A stretch of 64,000 bases of DNA from Aliiglaciecola sp. LCG003 (GCF_030316135.1 NZ_CP128185.1:868001-932000); one strand, 5' to 3'. Counted from the stretch's first letter, positions 8,810 to 18,180 are shown. The notes: generated from the sequence alone by a model not told the origin. Translations and numbers: made by a program.

Positions 8810-11188
8810 CTGTCTGCAGCGTCTACCCATCGAGGTTTTGTTTTAACCCGCAATCAAATTGAACGAAGCGGTCAAACCTACTTAGAATTCTGGTTAAGCA
8901 CGGATTCTGGCCCCGTTAAATTAATTACGCAAGCACAACAAGCTGTTATGTTTGTCGCTAAATCAGAAGCTAGTCGAGCAAAGCAAGTACTGCTCGCAGC
9001 TGGATTAAAGGTGTTAGCTAAGGAGTTGTCGCTTAAAACCTTTACCCACCAACGCGTGGAGGGGTTGTACTTTCAATCCAATAGTCAATTTTATCGTGCC
9101 AGAGAAGTGCTGAATGTAGCGGCTATTACAAGCTATGAAAACGATATTCGGTTAACTGATCGCTATTTGATGGAGCGCTTTATTTGCGCAAGTGCAAATT
9201 TTGTCGGACGACAAGTCGCTACCTCCCCCAGTGCCCCCAATACTTACACACAATATGAAAATGCTAAATTAAAACCGGCTGAATATGTTCCGCAATTTAC
9301 CCTATTGTCACTAGATATTGAATGTAGCCTAAATGGTGAGCTCTATTCCGTTGGCTTAAGCGCTCTAAATTTCAAACGAGTCATCATGATCGGCAACCCT
9401 CAAGGTGAAGATGATTGGATTACATGGGCAGCGGATGAGTCCGACTTATTACAACAATTGATGCTGGTTATTGGCCATCAGGACCCTGATATTATCATTG
9501 GTTGGAATGTGGTTAATTTTGATTTTAGGCTGTTGGTCGAGCGTGCAAAATTAAATAACATTAAGCTCAAATTAGGCCGTGACAACAGTGAGGTATTTTG
9601 GCGCGAACCCAAGGGCGATAGTCAGCAGGGTTTTGTCAGCATTGCTGGTAGAGTGGTGATTGATGGTATTGATAGCCTCAAAACGGCAACTTATCACTTC
9701 GATAGTTTCTCATTGCAACATGTCTCTGAACAGTTACTGGGTAAAAGCAAACAAATAGAAGATGTAGATAATCGTGTGGCGGCAATCACCCATGATTTCC
9801 AGCATGACAAAATTAAACTTGCTAGATACAACCTGCAAGACTGTATCTTGGTCGAGGAGATTTTTCAGCACACCAAGTTAATCGACTATTTGATCCTCAG
9901 AAGTCAAATCACCGGTTTGGAATTAGACCGGATGGGCGGCTCCGTTGCGGCTTTCATCAATTTGTACTTACCTAAATTACATCGCGCAGGTTTCATTTCG
10001 CCAAATCGTCCAATTGACGGTGGATTAGCAAGCCCCGGCGGCTACGTAATGACATCCCAGCCAGGACTGTATAAAAATGTTCTGGTGCTAGATTTCAAAA
10101 GTCTATATCCATCTATTATCCGCACATTCAAAATTGACCCCTTAGGGCTGGTGGAAGGTTTGGCACAACCCGATGACGCGATCCCTGGTTTTCGGGGTGC
10201 ATTATTTTCAAGAGACAAACATTTTTTACCGGACATCATAGATAGTCTGTGGAAGCAAAGAGATGAAGCCAAGCGTCAGCAGAACTCTGCTCGTTCCCAA
10301 GCAATCAAAATATTGATGAATTCATTTTACGGTGTGCTGGGCTCAGGAGGTTGTCCGTTTTATGATACTCGCTTAGCCAGTTCTATCACCTTGCGAGGGC
10401 ATGAGATCATGCAAACCACCGCAAGTTGGATAGAACAATGCGGCTATAAAGTGATATATGGAGACACAGATTCTACATTCGTTTGGTTGGAGCACGTATC
10501 TAGCCCTGAGGAAGCGCAGCGTATCGGCCAACAGCTTGAGACTAGCATTAACCAGCAGTGGCAGCAGAAATTAAAGCTTGAATACCAGTTAGATTGCCAT
10601 CTGGAAATAGAGTTTGAAACCTTATTCGAAACCTTTTTGATGCCAACTATACGAGGTTCGGAGCTGGGCAGTAAGAAGCGCTATGCTGGGGTTAAACGAA
10701 CCCGTAATGGTGACACTGAACTTATTTTTAAAGGCTTGGAAACGGTACGTTCCGATTGGACAGCCATTGCAAAGATATTTCAGCAGACGCTGTATCAGAG
10801 AGTATTCGATGGTCAAGATATCACGTCATATATGCTAGGCGTAATAGATGATATTCGCCAAGCCAACAGAGATTCAGACTTAGTCTATCGCAAGCGTCTT
10901 CGACAGCGACTTGATAAATATACCAAGAATGTGCCGCCCCATGTCAAAGCCGCCAGACTTGCTGATCAACAAAATCAAAAACTTGGTAAGCCACTACAAT
11001 ATCAACACAAAGGTTGGATCAGCTATGTGATAACCCTAGATGGCCCTCAACCTATTGAGTATGTAAGCTCGCGTCTGGATTATGAGCACTACATAGAAAA
11101 GCAAATACGGCCCATCGCAGAAGGCATATTGCCCTTTGTTGGTCAATCTTTCGAACAAATTACCAGTTCACAATTAGGCTTGTTTTGA
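8810..11188 (+). CDS. polB: DNA polymerase II (family B), probable CTG start
   Basis: This is a family B DNA polymerase with exonuclease motifs (LSLDIECS, GWNVVNFDFR) and polymerase motifs DFKSLYPSIIRTF, ILMNSFYGVLG, YGDTDSTF and SKKRYAG. It ends in QLGLF like E. coli Pol II. It performs translesion synthesis and replication restart. The first ATG (8948) would lose a conserved N-terminus: the frame upstream reads GFVLTR...FWLSTDSGP, matching the E. coli Pol II N-terminus. That frame is closed by TAA at 8804-8806, and the only plausible initiator is CTG 8810, preceded at 7 nt by GGAAG. This gives 792 residues, close to the 783 of E. coli. Confidence 0.93.
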   Translation: MSAASTHRGFVLTRNQIERSGQTYLEFWLSTDSGPVKLITQAQQAVMFVAKSEASRAKQVLLAAGLKVLAKELSLKTFTHQRVEGLYFQSNSQFYRAREVLNVAAITSYENDIRLTDRYLMERFICASANFVGRQVATSPSAPNTYTQYENAKLKPAEYVPQFTLLSLDIECSLNGELYSVGLSALNFKRVIMIGNPQGEDDWITWAADESDLLQQLMLVIGHQDPDIIIGWNVVNFDFRLLVERAKLNNIKLKLGRDNSEVFWREPKGDSQQGFVSIAGRVVIDGIDSLKTATYHFDSFSLQHVSEQLLGKSKQIEDVDNRVAAITHDFQHDKIKLARYNLQDCILVEEIFQHTKLIDYLILRSQITGLELDRMGGSVAAFINLYLPKLHRAGFISPNRPIDGGLASPGGYVMTSQPGLYKNVLVLDFKSLYPSIIRTFKIDPLGLVEGLAQPDDAIPGFRGALFSRDKHFLPDIIDSLWKQRDEAKRQQNSARSQAIKILMNSFYGVLGSGGCPFYDTRLASSITLRGHEIMQTTASWIEQCGYKVIYGDTDSTFVWLEHVSSPEEAQRIGQQLETSINQQWQQKLKLEYQLDCHLEIEFETLFETFLMPTIRGSELGSKKRYAGVKRTRNGDTELIFKGLETVRSDWTAIAKIFQQTLYQRVFDGQDITSYMLGVIDDIRQANRDSDLVYRKRLRQRLDKYTKNVPPHVKAARLADQQNQKLGKPLQYQHKGWISYVITLDGPQPIEYVSSRLDYEHYIEKQIRPIAEGILPFVGQSFEQITSSQLGLF

Positions 11189-11199
11189 GAGATTTTCAC

Positions 11200-11427
11200 T
11201 TAGTTGGGGTGATAAGAATCGTCTCGAAAATCAGCATAAGTATCGATTCCTAATGCCTTGTACAGCAAGCACACACCAAAACTGCTAGTTACAAAGAGAA
11301 TAGCACCAAGGGCACCAAGTATTAAACTTATGGTTAATCCGTAAATACCTTCAACCGCTACTGCCAGTAACGCTAAAGCGATAACTGAGCGTATTGCTGT
11401 GTCTAAAATACCAACATTTTGTTTCAT
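11200..11427 (-). CDS. DUF2892 (YgaP-type) inner membrane protein
   Basis: This 75-residue protein starts with the family motif KQNVGILDTAIRSVIA, followed by two transmembrane helices (about 14-31 and 32-52) and the C-terminal motif GVCLLYKALGIDT. DUF2892 proteins are small inner membrane proteins, sometimes fused to rhodanese domains as in YgaP; their role is unclear. It is convergent with polB, 11 nt from its stop. AGGAG-like sequence lies just upstream of the ATG. Confidence 0.88.
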   Translation of the reverse strand: MKQNVGILDTAIRSVIALALLAVAVEGIYGLTISLILGALGAILFVTSSFGVCLLYKALGIDTYADFRDDSYHPN

Positions 11428-11611
11428 AATAATCTCCTGAAGTGATGTTGGTATGCTAGCTATCCCCTAACTTTGGCGTATTGATCTGCATCAATGAACC
11501 GCTTAGTGAAGGAGATTAAACATATATTAGAAGAAAATAGGTTGTTCAAATTGAATTTCAAAGGGTATATTTAATTGGCTTTTTGAACGATGAAAGAAAG
11601 GTGAATTTGCT

Positions 11612-11980
11612 GTGCACAACGTATTAATTGTAGATGATGACCGCATCACGTTAGAGTTATTACAATTGATCCTTGAGGAGTGTGTTGAGGGCCATATTAT
11701 AGCAGCTAGCTCTGGTACAGAAGCCATAGACTTCGTTAATGCTAATGACCTAAATCATTTAAGCTTGATAATTTGTGATTGGAATATGCCGGAAAATGAT
11801 GGTTTAGAAGTATTGAAAGCATTGCGTAAAAAAAATAGACAACTACCATTTTTAATGGTTACTGGTAACCCAACACGCCAACTAGTTATCTCTGCTCGCA
11901 AAGCTGGTGCCACCGATTTCATCGCCATACCGTTCAAAAACTATGATTTAACCGAAAAAGTAAGTAATTTGCTCAACTGA
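11612..11980 (+). CDS. Single-domain CheY-like response regulator
   Basis: This 122-residue protein is a stand-alone receiver: acidic pair in VDDDRIT, phospho-acceptor Asp in LIICDWNMPE, Thr in LMVTGN, Lys in AIPFKNY. It has no output domain, so it would act by protein-protein contact as CheY does or as a phosphorelay intermediate. Translation starts at GTG with GAAAGGTG about 8 nt upstream. No kinase is encoded next to it. The following lyase gene is on the same strand 47 nt away, but a functional link is not evident. Confidence 0.9.
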   Translation: MHNVLIVDDDRITLELLQLILEECVEGHIIAASSGTEAIDFVNANDLNHLSLIICDWNMPENDGLEVLKALRKKNRQLPFLMVTGNPTRQLVISARKAGATDFIAIPFKNYDLTEKVSNLLN

Positions 11981-12027
11981 ATTGGGTAATACGTGCTTTG
12001 TCTGAACCACTAATTAAGGGTCAATTC

Positions 12028-13155
12028 ATGCAGTTTGATGACATCATCGATCGCTCCTCTACTTATGCTTTTAAATGGGAAAAATATAAGCAGCGGGATA
12101 TTCTTCCCATGTGGGTTGCTGATAGTGAATTTGCCTCTCCAGAACCTATTATCCAAGCGTTAAGTCAACGTGTTGAACATGGTCTATTTGGCTATACCTT
12201 ACCAGCGCATTATGCACCTGCTAATCAAGCAGTCAAACGCTGGTTGTCGGTCAAACATGATTGGGATATCAAAGAAGAATGGATAGTTTGGACACCCGGT
12301 GTAGTACCTGCATTCAATGTTGCTTGTAAAGCATATTGTAGCCCAGGTGATACGGTCTTAATTCAAACTCCTAATTATCCACCACTGCGTGCCGCACCTG
12401 CGCTGCACAATCTCAACCGAGTGGAGATTGACACTTTAGAAGTTGAAGGCCGCTGGACGCTAAATTATGCGCAGTTGGAATCCGCAGCTAAAGACCCTAA
12501 ATGTAAACTGCTTATATTGTGCAATCCGATGAATCCAGTTGGTTCTGTCCTCAATGAACAAGAAATGCAAAAAGTGGCGCAAATTTGCGCTCAGCATGAT
12601 GTAAAATTGTGTTCTGATGAGATTCATTGTGACTTGATCCTAGATGTAACTAAAAAACATCTACCCGCGGGTAATATTGCAGGTTTGGAGCAAAACTCTA
12701 TTACCTTAATGGCTGCAAGTAAAACCTTCAATATTGCCGGTTTAGGCACCTCATTTGCGATTATCCCGAATAAGGCCTTACGCACTAAATTCCAAGCAGG
12801 AATGCAGGGCATGGTGCCCTGGGCAAATATTATGGGTTTAGTCGCGACCGAAGTTGCATTCACCCAATGCGATGAATGGCATCAGCAGTTACTCGACTAT
12901 TTGCGTGAAAATTTGGCCTTTATTCAACAGCAGGTTGATACTATTGATGGCTTGAGATTACTCAATGTGGAGGCAACCTTCTTAGCTTGGATAGATGCTA
13001 GTGGTTTGGGCGTGGATGACCCGCAACAATATTTTGAGAGTAAAGGAGTTGGACCATCTCCGGGAATTGACTTTGGCGACAAAAATTTTGTCAGAATTAA
13101 CTTTGCCTGTCCCAAGAGTATGCTAGAAGAAGCCTTTAAACGTTTTAAAGCTTAA
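12028..13155 (+). CDS. MalY/PatB-type PLP-dependent C-S lyase (cystathionine beta-lyase)
   Basis: This is an aminotransferase class I/II fold enzyme of the MalY/PatB family: N-terminal FDDIIDRSSTYAFKWEKY and DILPMWVADSEF, then the PLP region LILCNPMNPVG, CSDEIHCDL and Schiff-base Lys in AASKTFNIAGLG. It should split cystathionine or related thioethers to homocysteine or thiols, pyruvate and ammonia. The ATG at 12028 has AAGGG 7 nt upstream and matches the family start; a TTG at 11998 would add ten residues without support. Length 375 is usual. Confidence 0.9.
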   Translation: MQFDDIIDRSSTYAFKWEKYKQRDILPMWVADSEFASPEPIIQALSQRVEHGLFGYTLPAHYAPANQAVKRWLSVKHDWDIKEEWIVWTPGVVPAFNVACKAYCSPGDTVLIQTPNYPPLRAAPALHNLNRVEIDTLEVEGRWTLNYAQLESAAKDPKCKLLILCNPMNPVGSVLNEQEMQKVAQICAQHDVKLCSDEIHCDLILDVTKKHLPAGNIAGLEQNSITLMAASKTFNIAGLGTSFAIIPNKALRTKFQAGMQGMVPWANIMGLVATEVAFTQCDEWHQQLLDYLRENLAFIQQQVDTIDGLRLLNVEATFLAWIDASGLGVDDPQQYFESKGVGPSPGIDFGDKNFVRINFACPKSMLEEAFKRFKA

Positions 13156-13178
13156 GCGCTTTGCTCTTACTGAAGGCC

Positions 13179-14375
13179 TTATAAAAACAATTGACTCAAT
13201 TTATATAAGCCTAGAGCGGACACAAATAATACTATAACGCCTCCTAGCAAGTTGGCCAGCACACCATTTTTGTGTTCGCCAAGCAGGGTTTTGTTGTTCA
13301 TTGTGTAAATTAAAAACAGCGCAATAATAGGTAACAGTAACCCATTGGTCGCTTGGGCAAACAAAATAGCGGCTAACGGTTTGATGCCTAAGCTTGCGAA
13401 CAATACACCAATTACAATGACGGCCAGCCAAACTATTTTGAAGCGTATATTCGTCAGCTCAGTACGCCAACCAAGCGCTCCACACACCGCATAAGCCGCT
13501 GCTAGCGGCGCCGTAATGGAACTGGTCAGCCCTGCAGCAAACAGCCCAGTGGCAAAAAACAAGTTGGCGTAAGTACCGAGTAAAGGTTCCAACTGCAGGG
13601 CTATATTGGTAGCTTGCAACTGGGTTTGGGTCGCAAAAAAAGCGGTAGCTGCGCAAGATAAGACGGCAAAGGTGACAACGCCGCCTATCCCAATGGATAG
13701 GGCGGAATCCATCCTGCTATCACTGATAGCTTGGTTGAGTTGGGACCTGACGGGTGGCTTCCTGGCTACTATGCTGGCATGTAGGAATAGGTTGTAGGGT
13801 ACTACTGTGGTGCCAATTAACGCGATAATCATTAACTCGCTGCCCGTTGGCGCAGAAAAAGACATTAAACCTGTGAACATTGCTGCGAAATCAGGGCCAG
13901 CCATGAGCATTGTGATTAAAAATACCAACGACATCAATAAGACTAAGGCGATAAGCACCTTTTCTATTAGCACGAATTTACCACTGATAAGCAGCGCTAT
14001 AGCAATAGTCGCTAGCAAGCAAACCCATTGTACAATCGAGCCCCCCATTACCGAGGAGAGACCTAAGGCAGCGCCGGTTAAATTGCCTGCCTGATACGCT
14101 GCATTACCTGCCCCAATAGCACTTACCACTAAGGTTATTACAATCCATTTACCGACTCCACTAAATTGATTCCTAATCGCCTCAGCCAAGCCTCTGCCTG
14201 TAACCAGACCCAGACGTGCAGCCATTTCTTGTAATACGAATGTGGCAATAACTGAAAATAGTAAGGCCCAAACCAGTGCATAGCCAAAGTTAGCACCCGC
14301 CATAGACGCCGTGGTGACGGTGCCAGGACCGATAAATGCGGCGGTGATGAGTAAGGCAGGCCCAAATTTTTTCAT
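13179..14375 (-). CDS. NRAMP-family metal ion transporter with altered metal-binding motifs
   Basis: This polytopic protein of about 398 residues has NRAMP (SLC11) architecture with eleven or so transmembrane helices. The first helix reads FIGPGTVTTASMAG where classical Mn/Fe transporters have DPGN, and the sixth reads VPYNLFLHAS where they have MPHN. The Asp, Asn and Met ligands are therefore all replaced, so substrate and coupling may differ. The start at 14375 (MKKFGPALL) fits the family; the frame extends to 14477 without clear support. It lies 133 nt downstream of a ZnuD-like TonB receptor on the same strand, suggesting a role in metal import. Confidence 0.88.
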   Translation of the reverse strand: MKKFGPALLITAAFIGPGTVTTASMAGANFGYALVWALLFSVIATFVLQEMAARLGLVTGRGLAEAIRNQFSGVGKWIVITLVVSAIGAGNAAYQAGNLTGAALGLSSVMGGSIVQWVCLLATIAIALLISGKFVLIEKVLIALVLLMSLVFLITMLMAGPDFAAMFTGLMSFSAPTGSELMIIALIGTTVVPYNLFLHASIVARKPPVRSQLNQAISDSRMDSALSIGIGGVVTFAVLSCAATAFFATQTQLQATNIALQLEPLLGTYANLFFATGLFAAGLTSSITAPLAAAYAVCGALGWRTELTNIRFKIVWLAVIVIGVLFASLGIKPLAAILFAQATNGLLLPIIALFLIYTMNNKTLLGEHKNGVLANLLGGVIVLFVSALGLYKLSQLFL

Positions 14376-14508
14376 ATTTATCAATTGGTTTGAGAAAGTG
14401 GCTAAAACGGTAGCAAGCTTACGGGGAAATTCATAGCATAGTTTTAAGCGGAGTAGCATTCGCCACACCGATATCACAATCAGTGTAGCGATATTTCCGT
14501 GACTTAGT

Positions 14509-16677
14509 CTAAAACATCATTCTAGCGCCCAGCACCACCGAACGTCCTGGTAGCGGGGCAACATCCTTTATAAAAGAGGCATGTACTCTTGCTTCTCGAT
14601 TAGTCAGGTTGTTTGCACGGGCAAACAAAACCAGTTCGTTATCGCCTAAGTCTAGATAATAATTAAAAGCCGCATTCACTAACGTGTAGCCTTGTGTGCT
14701 AGTTTCGAATTCGGCTATATTGTCCTGTTGGGCGTAGTAGGTGGCGCCGACCTCTGCATGCCATTTGGTATCTTCCCAGTGCAGCTCGGCACCTAATCTA
14801 AACGGCGGAATACGAGGCACATTTTGGCCATTTTTGAGCTGTGCAAGGGTTTTGTCGAGGTAGGTTTCTAGGCGCATGTTGTTGCTGAAATGCCAGTCCA
14901 ATTCGGCCTCAAAGCCATAAATGTCAGCATCTTGCTGGCGAAAAACATAGATCGGGGATTGATGTTCATCATGACCTTCTTCTGCCTCCTCTTCCACATG
15001 CTCTTCAATATATAAACCACTATTTTGTTGAAAAACATAGTTATCGATTTGATTGTAAAATAGACTGATTGTTGCTTCGATTTCTTCAGTGGTTAGGTGA
15101 TAAGTAAGATCAACATTATTCGACTTCTCTTTTTGTATCGAACGTTGAGTTTGAACGATATGCAAGGATTCGTGATCATCAATATGTTGCTCATCTATAT
15201 CAAATGCCATACCCAGTTCGTAAGTCCCTGTTGCGATATGTAAACCGTTGGCAAATAATTCAGAGGCGGTTGGAGCGCGCTGAGAGTGTGCGAAATTAGT
15301 TGAAAGGGTGTGTTGCGGACTTATTGTCCAAACGGCGCCCGCCGATAGACTAAGGGCGGAAAAATTTTGCTTATCGAAATATATTTTGTCGTCAGCTTGT
15401 TGAGCGTCTTCGGACTGAAAATTGAAGAAGTCATTGTCAATGGCAATGTCGGTCTTTTCATAGCGGCTACCTAATTGCAAAAGAACATCACCTAGGGGTT
15501 TTTCTTCGAGTATAAATAGTGCATACGAGTGACTTTTGGAAGGTGGAGTGAAGGCCTCGTCACCTAAGGCTGAAAAGTCTCCTTTGGTGTAATTTAAGCC
15601 AATTACGCCTTCCCATCCATGGAAAACCTGATGATTTCCCCATAATCTGTATTCGTTCGACTCGTTGGTGAAGGTCGTACCTACCTCACCGCCTTCTATT
15701 TCACTGTGAGAATAATCAGTGTAAGCACTTCTAAAATGAATTTCTGACAGCAAGCCTTGCAAATTTTGCCAATCGATAAGTAGTTGATAACGATCTTGAT
15801 TTAAGCGGCCAAATGGAGGTGCTTGTTCCTCGTGGGACGCTTCATCCGCGAGCTCTTCATCATGTGAGTGACCCGGAATACCATAATCACTTTGCAGGTT
15901 GCCAACTGACACGGCGAGATTGAGATCATCTGACGTCCACCCTAAACCAGCAGAATAACCCCGAGCATCAATGAAGGTGTTATCTAACTTGCCATCCTCA
16001 TGATCCTCGCCTATTTCTGCCGAGCCTGGTATGGAATAGTCTTCTGTTTTACGATCGAAAGCATCAAGGTGCCACAACCATTGATCTGCACCACCATCTA
16101 TATTGATATTGAGTAAATCTTCACTGGATACGCTGTCGTGTAAATAGCTGACTTTACCTTCAACTTCATCCCGCTGCTCGGTGGGTAATCTGTTATCTAC
16201 CACATTGACGACCCCGCCAATTGCGCCACTTCCATACAAAAGTGTTGCGGGCCCTCTGAGTACTTCAATTTGGCTAGCGTTGGCGGCTTCACTGGATACT
16301 ACATGATCGGGACCAATTCTTGATGCATCAGATACATCTAAACCATTTTGTAGTACTTTTACTCTAGGACCATCTAAGCCTCTAATGATTGGACTGCTTG
16401 AAACTGGCCCAAAATAAGTGCTATTAACCCCAGGTACATTTTTAAGGGTCTCCCCAAGGGTTGGGGCTATGCGCGATTCTAAATCATCCCCGGCGATAAT
16501 CGATACCGGCGTTGCTGATTGCAATACGGTACGATTTAATGGGTTGGATGTGATAATTAGCTTTTCGATTTCGTGCTCATCTTTTTGCGTAGGCTTGGCT
16601 AGCTCTTGGGCATTGATTGGGATAGAAAAAGACAAGGCAATTGCCGAAAAGATAGTTGAGTGCTTGAGGGTCAACAC
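14509..16677 (-). CDS. ZnuD-like TonB-dependent outer membrane receptor, zinc-type
   Basis: This 722-residue protein has a signal peptide (cleaved near INAQ), a plug domain at about 45-160 (VIRGLDGPRVKVLQNG, VLRGPATLLYGSGAIGGVVN) and a 22-strand barrel ending in Phe (VLGARMMF). Extracellular loops are rich in His/Glu/Asp (HSHDEELADEASHEEQ near 265, EEGHDEHQ near 555), as in ZnuD and other zinc receptors. The start codon is GTG. Two sequences resembling the Zur operator lie 26-63 nt upstream. An NRAMP-family gene follows on the same strand. Zinc as substrate is inferred from loops, family resemblance and the operator. Confidence 0.88.
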   Translation of the reverse strand: MLTLKHSTIFSAIALSFSIPINAQELAKPTQKDEHEIEKLIITSNPLNRTVLQSATPVSIIAGDDLESRIAPTLGETLKNVPGVNSTYFGPVSSSPIIRGLDGPRVKVLQNGLDVSDASRIGPDHVVSSEAANASQIEVLRGPATLLYGSGAIGGVVNVVDNRLPTEQRDEVEGKVSYLHDSVSSEDLLNINIDGGADQWLWHLDAFDRKTEDYSIPGSAEIGEDHEDGKLDNTFIDARGYSAGLGWTSDDLNLAVSVGNLQSDYGIPGHSHDEELADEASHEEQAPPFGRLNQDRYQLLIDWQNLQGLLSEIHFRSAYTDYSHSEIEGGEVGTTFTNESNEYRLWGNHQVFHGWEGVIGLNYTKGDFSALGDEAFTPPSKSHSYALFILEEKPLGDVLLQLGSRYEKTDIAIDNDFFNFQSEDAQQADDKIYFDKQNFSALSLSAGAVWTISPQHTLSTNFAHSQRAPTASELFANGLHIATGTYELGMAFDIDEQHIDDHESLHIVQTQRSIQKEKSNNVDLTYHLTTEEIEATISLFYNQIDNYVFQQNSGLYIEEHVEEEAEEGHDEHQSPIYVFRQQDADIYGFEAELDWHFSNNMRLETYLDKTLAQLKNGQNVPRIPPFRLGAELHWEDTKWHAEVGATYYAQQDNIAEFETSTQGYTLVNAAFNYYLDLGDNELVLFARANNLTNREARVHASFIKDVAPLPGRSVVLGARMMF

Positions 16678-16702
16678 GATTAATTCCGTCCAAAGTTGAG
16701 TT

Positions 16703-16721
16703 AATGTTATGTTGTAACAGT
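16703..16721. promoter_or_regulatory. Putative Zur box 1
   Basis: AATGTTATGTTGTAACAGT is a near-palindrome that matches the gammaproteobacterial Zur pattern (AATGTTATA-N-TATAACATT) at about 15 of 18 defined positions. It lies just before the GTG of the ZnuD-like receptor. Under zinc repletion Zur would be expected to repress here. Assigned by eye; a weight-matrix scan was not possible. Confidence 0.55.
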
Positions 16722-16740
16722 TGATACACTATAACATTTC
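16718..16740. promoter_or_regulatory. Putative Zur box 2, overlapping box 1
   Basis: The right half TATAACATTTC is a perfect match to the Zur half-site; the left half is degenerate (about 6 of 11). It overlaps box 1 by 4 nt, a layout that would let two Zur dimers bind side by side at the promoter of the receptor gene. Confidence 0.5.
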
Positions 16741-16867
16741 ATTTGCGGTGCATGTCAATGGATTTAGGTCATTTTAAGTTTAATCCACTTAAAAAAGCGC
16801 CAAAGGGCCTAAATTCTCAGATAAGATAGACGATTGACTCTCTCAATTGAACAGTAAGGAGCCTGAA

Positions 16868-17527
16868 TTGCCATTTGCCAGTCCAAATTACCAACAACAA
16901 TTAAAAGGACTTTATACCCAAGATTATAAGCAAATTTTGCATTCTGAATTGCATATCCACGGCTTAATCTTTGCAGTGTGCGCGGCTCCCGAAATTCCCC
17001 TGCCAGAAGATTGGTTAGCTTGGGCATTTCGCAAGCATGGACAAATCGCCAATGAAGATGACATGGAGAAAATAGCCCAAATCTTGATGGGCTTATTGCA
17101 AGAGCAACTGCAACAAATGCGAATGGATCAAATTGAATTTCCGATGAAAGGTCAGTTATTGCCGGTCGATGCCGATGAAAACATCGAAGTAAGTCAGTGG
17201 TTGACTGGTTTACTGGCCGGACACGCACAGTTGGAGTCAATCTGGCAAGGATGTTGGGAGCATGTATCTAATGAAATGCCAGAGAAGTTATTCATCTTCA
17301 AGCGTGATTTGAAACATTGTCTAATGATGTTTAGTACGTTTGGCAACGTACCTCTTGCAATCAAACAAGCAAAAAAAGTCAATAATCATAAACTTCTAAA
17401 CCATTTACCGGCCATTTTCGCTTCTTTGCCTGATGCGCTTAAAACTTATATTAATCTTTCCGGTGAGCTAGCCAAATATTTACCTGACCAATTTGAAATC
17501 TTTCAACAAAATAAAGGTGGTGAGTAA
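16868..17527 (+). CDS. UPF0149 (YecA/YgfB) family protein, TTG start
   Basis: This protein of about 219 residues carries the UPF0149 signature HIHGLIFAVCAAPEIPLPEDWLAWAF near residues 24-49. The family is small, helical and of unknown function. The TTG at 16868 is chosen because a consensus AAGGAG sits 6 nt before it; an in-frame TTG at 16847 lies upstream of that site and would absorb the ribosome site into the coding region. No SEC-C zinc motif is seen at the C-terminus, unlike YecA. It is convergent with motX. Confidence 0.82.
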   Translation: MPFASPNYQQQLKGLYTQDYKQILHSELHIHGLIFAVCAAPEIPLPEDWLAWAFRKHGQIANEDDMEKIAQILMGLLQEQLQQMRMDQIEFPMKGQLLPVDADENIEVSQWLTGLLAGHAQLESIWQGCWEHVSNEMPEKLFIFKRDLKHCLMMFSTFGNVPLAIKQAKKVNNHKLLNHLPAIFASLPDALKTYINLSGELAKYLPDQFEIFQQNKGGE

Positions 17528-17550
17528 GCACTCACATTACGATATGGCAC

Positions 17551-18180
17551 TTAGCTGTCTAGTGGGCGTTTAGCTTTTCTTACCGCTTTTGGGTGCATTA
17601 ACTTTTCTAGCCCTTGCATCTGACGGGCAATTTTCTTATGGGTATCTTTGTCAGCAGTTATAGCGTTGTATAGCCAGTGATAAGCTTCTTCATAATCGTA
17701 GGGGCTGCCGAATCCCTGAATAAATAACTCAGCCAACTGAATTTGCGCCGACAAATTACCTAAGGCGGCTGCTTCACGCAAATATATTACCGCTCTTTGT
17801 TGGTCTTGCTGGACCAATTTGCCTTGGGAGTAGTAGCGGCCAAGCTGTTCTAAGGCTGGAGCTAATCCTTGGTCTGCTGCTTCTTTCATATAATTGATAC
17901 CGCGAACAGGTTCTGCGTCTACGCACACTCCCCAAGCCAGCATATCACCCCATAGAAACTGAAAGGCTGGAATTTTTAAGGTATCGGCACGTGCCTCTAT
18001 GTCTTGGATCAGTTGACAACGGTCCAATACCACTTGAGTCAGATGTTCGTTTCGTTCAATCAAGCTTAGCAATTGGTCTTGGGTATATAGCTCAACAGCT
18101 TTAATTTGCTCGGCACTTTGAGCTAACGAGGTAAACATGATAATACACAGGGTGCTAAAAAAAGGTTTGAGCAGTCTCAT
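17551..18180 (-). CDS. motX: Sodium-type flagellar motor protein MotX
   Basis: This 209-residue exported protein has a signal peptide (cleaved near AQSAEQ), a conserved N-terminal domain (DRCQLIQDIEARA, FLWGDMLAWGVCVD) and Sel1-type repeats at about 95-180 (GINYMKEAADQGLAPALEQLGRYY and two more). The pattern and length match Vibrio MotX, the periplasmic T-ring component that with MotY anchors the PomA/PomB stator of sodium-driven flagella. No other motility gene is adjacent, which is usual for motX. It implies a sodium-driven polar flagellum encoded elsewhere. Confidence 0.85.
   Translation of the reverse strand: MRLLKPFFSTLCIIMFTSLAQSAEQIKAVELYTQDQLLSLIERNEHLTQVVLDRCQLIQDIEARADTLKIPAFQFLWGDMLAWGVCVDAEPVRGINYMKEAADQGLAPALEQLGRYYSQGKLVQQDQQRAVIYLREAAALGNLSAQIQLAELFIQGFGSPYDYEEAYHWLYNAITADKDTHKKIARQMQGLEKLMHPKAVRKAKRPLDS

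Noticed and set aside
16809-17240. A 143-codon open frame on the minus strand
   Set aside because: It is antisense to the UPF0149 gene, which has the family signature and a consensus ribosome site.
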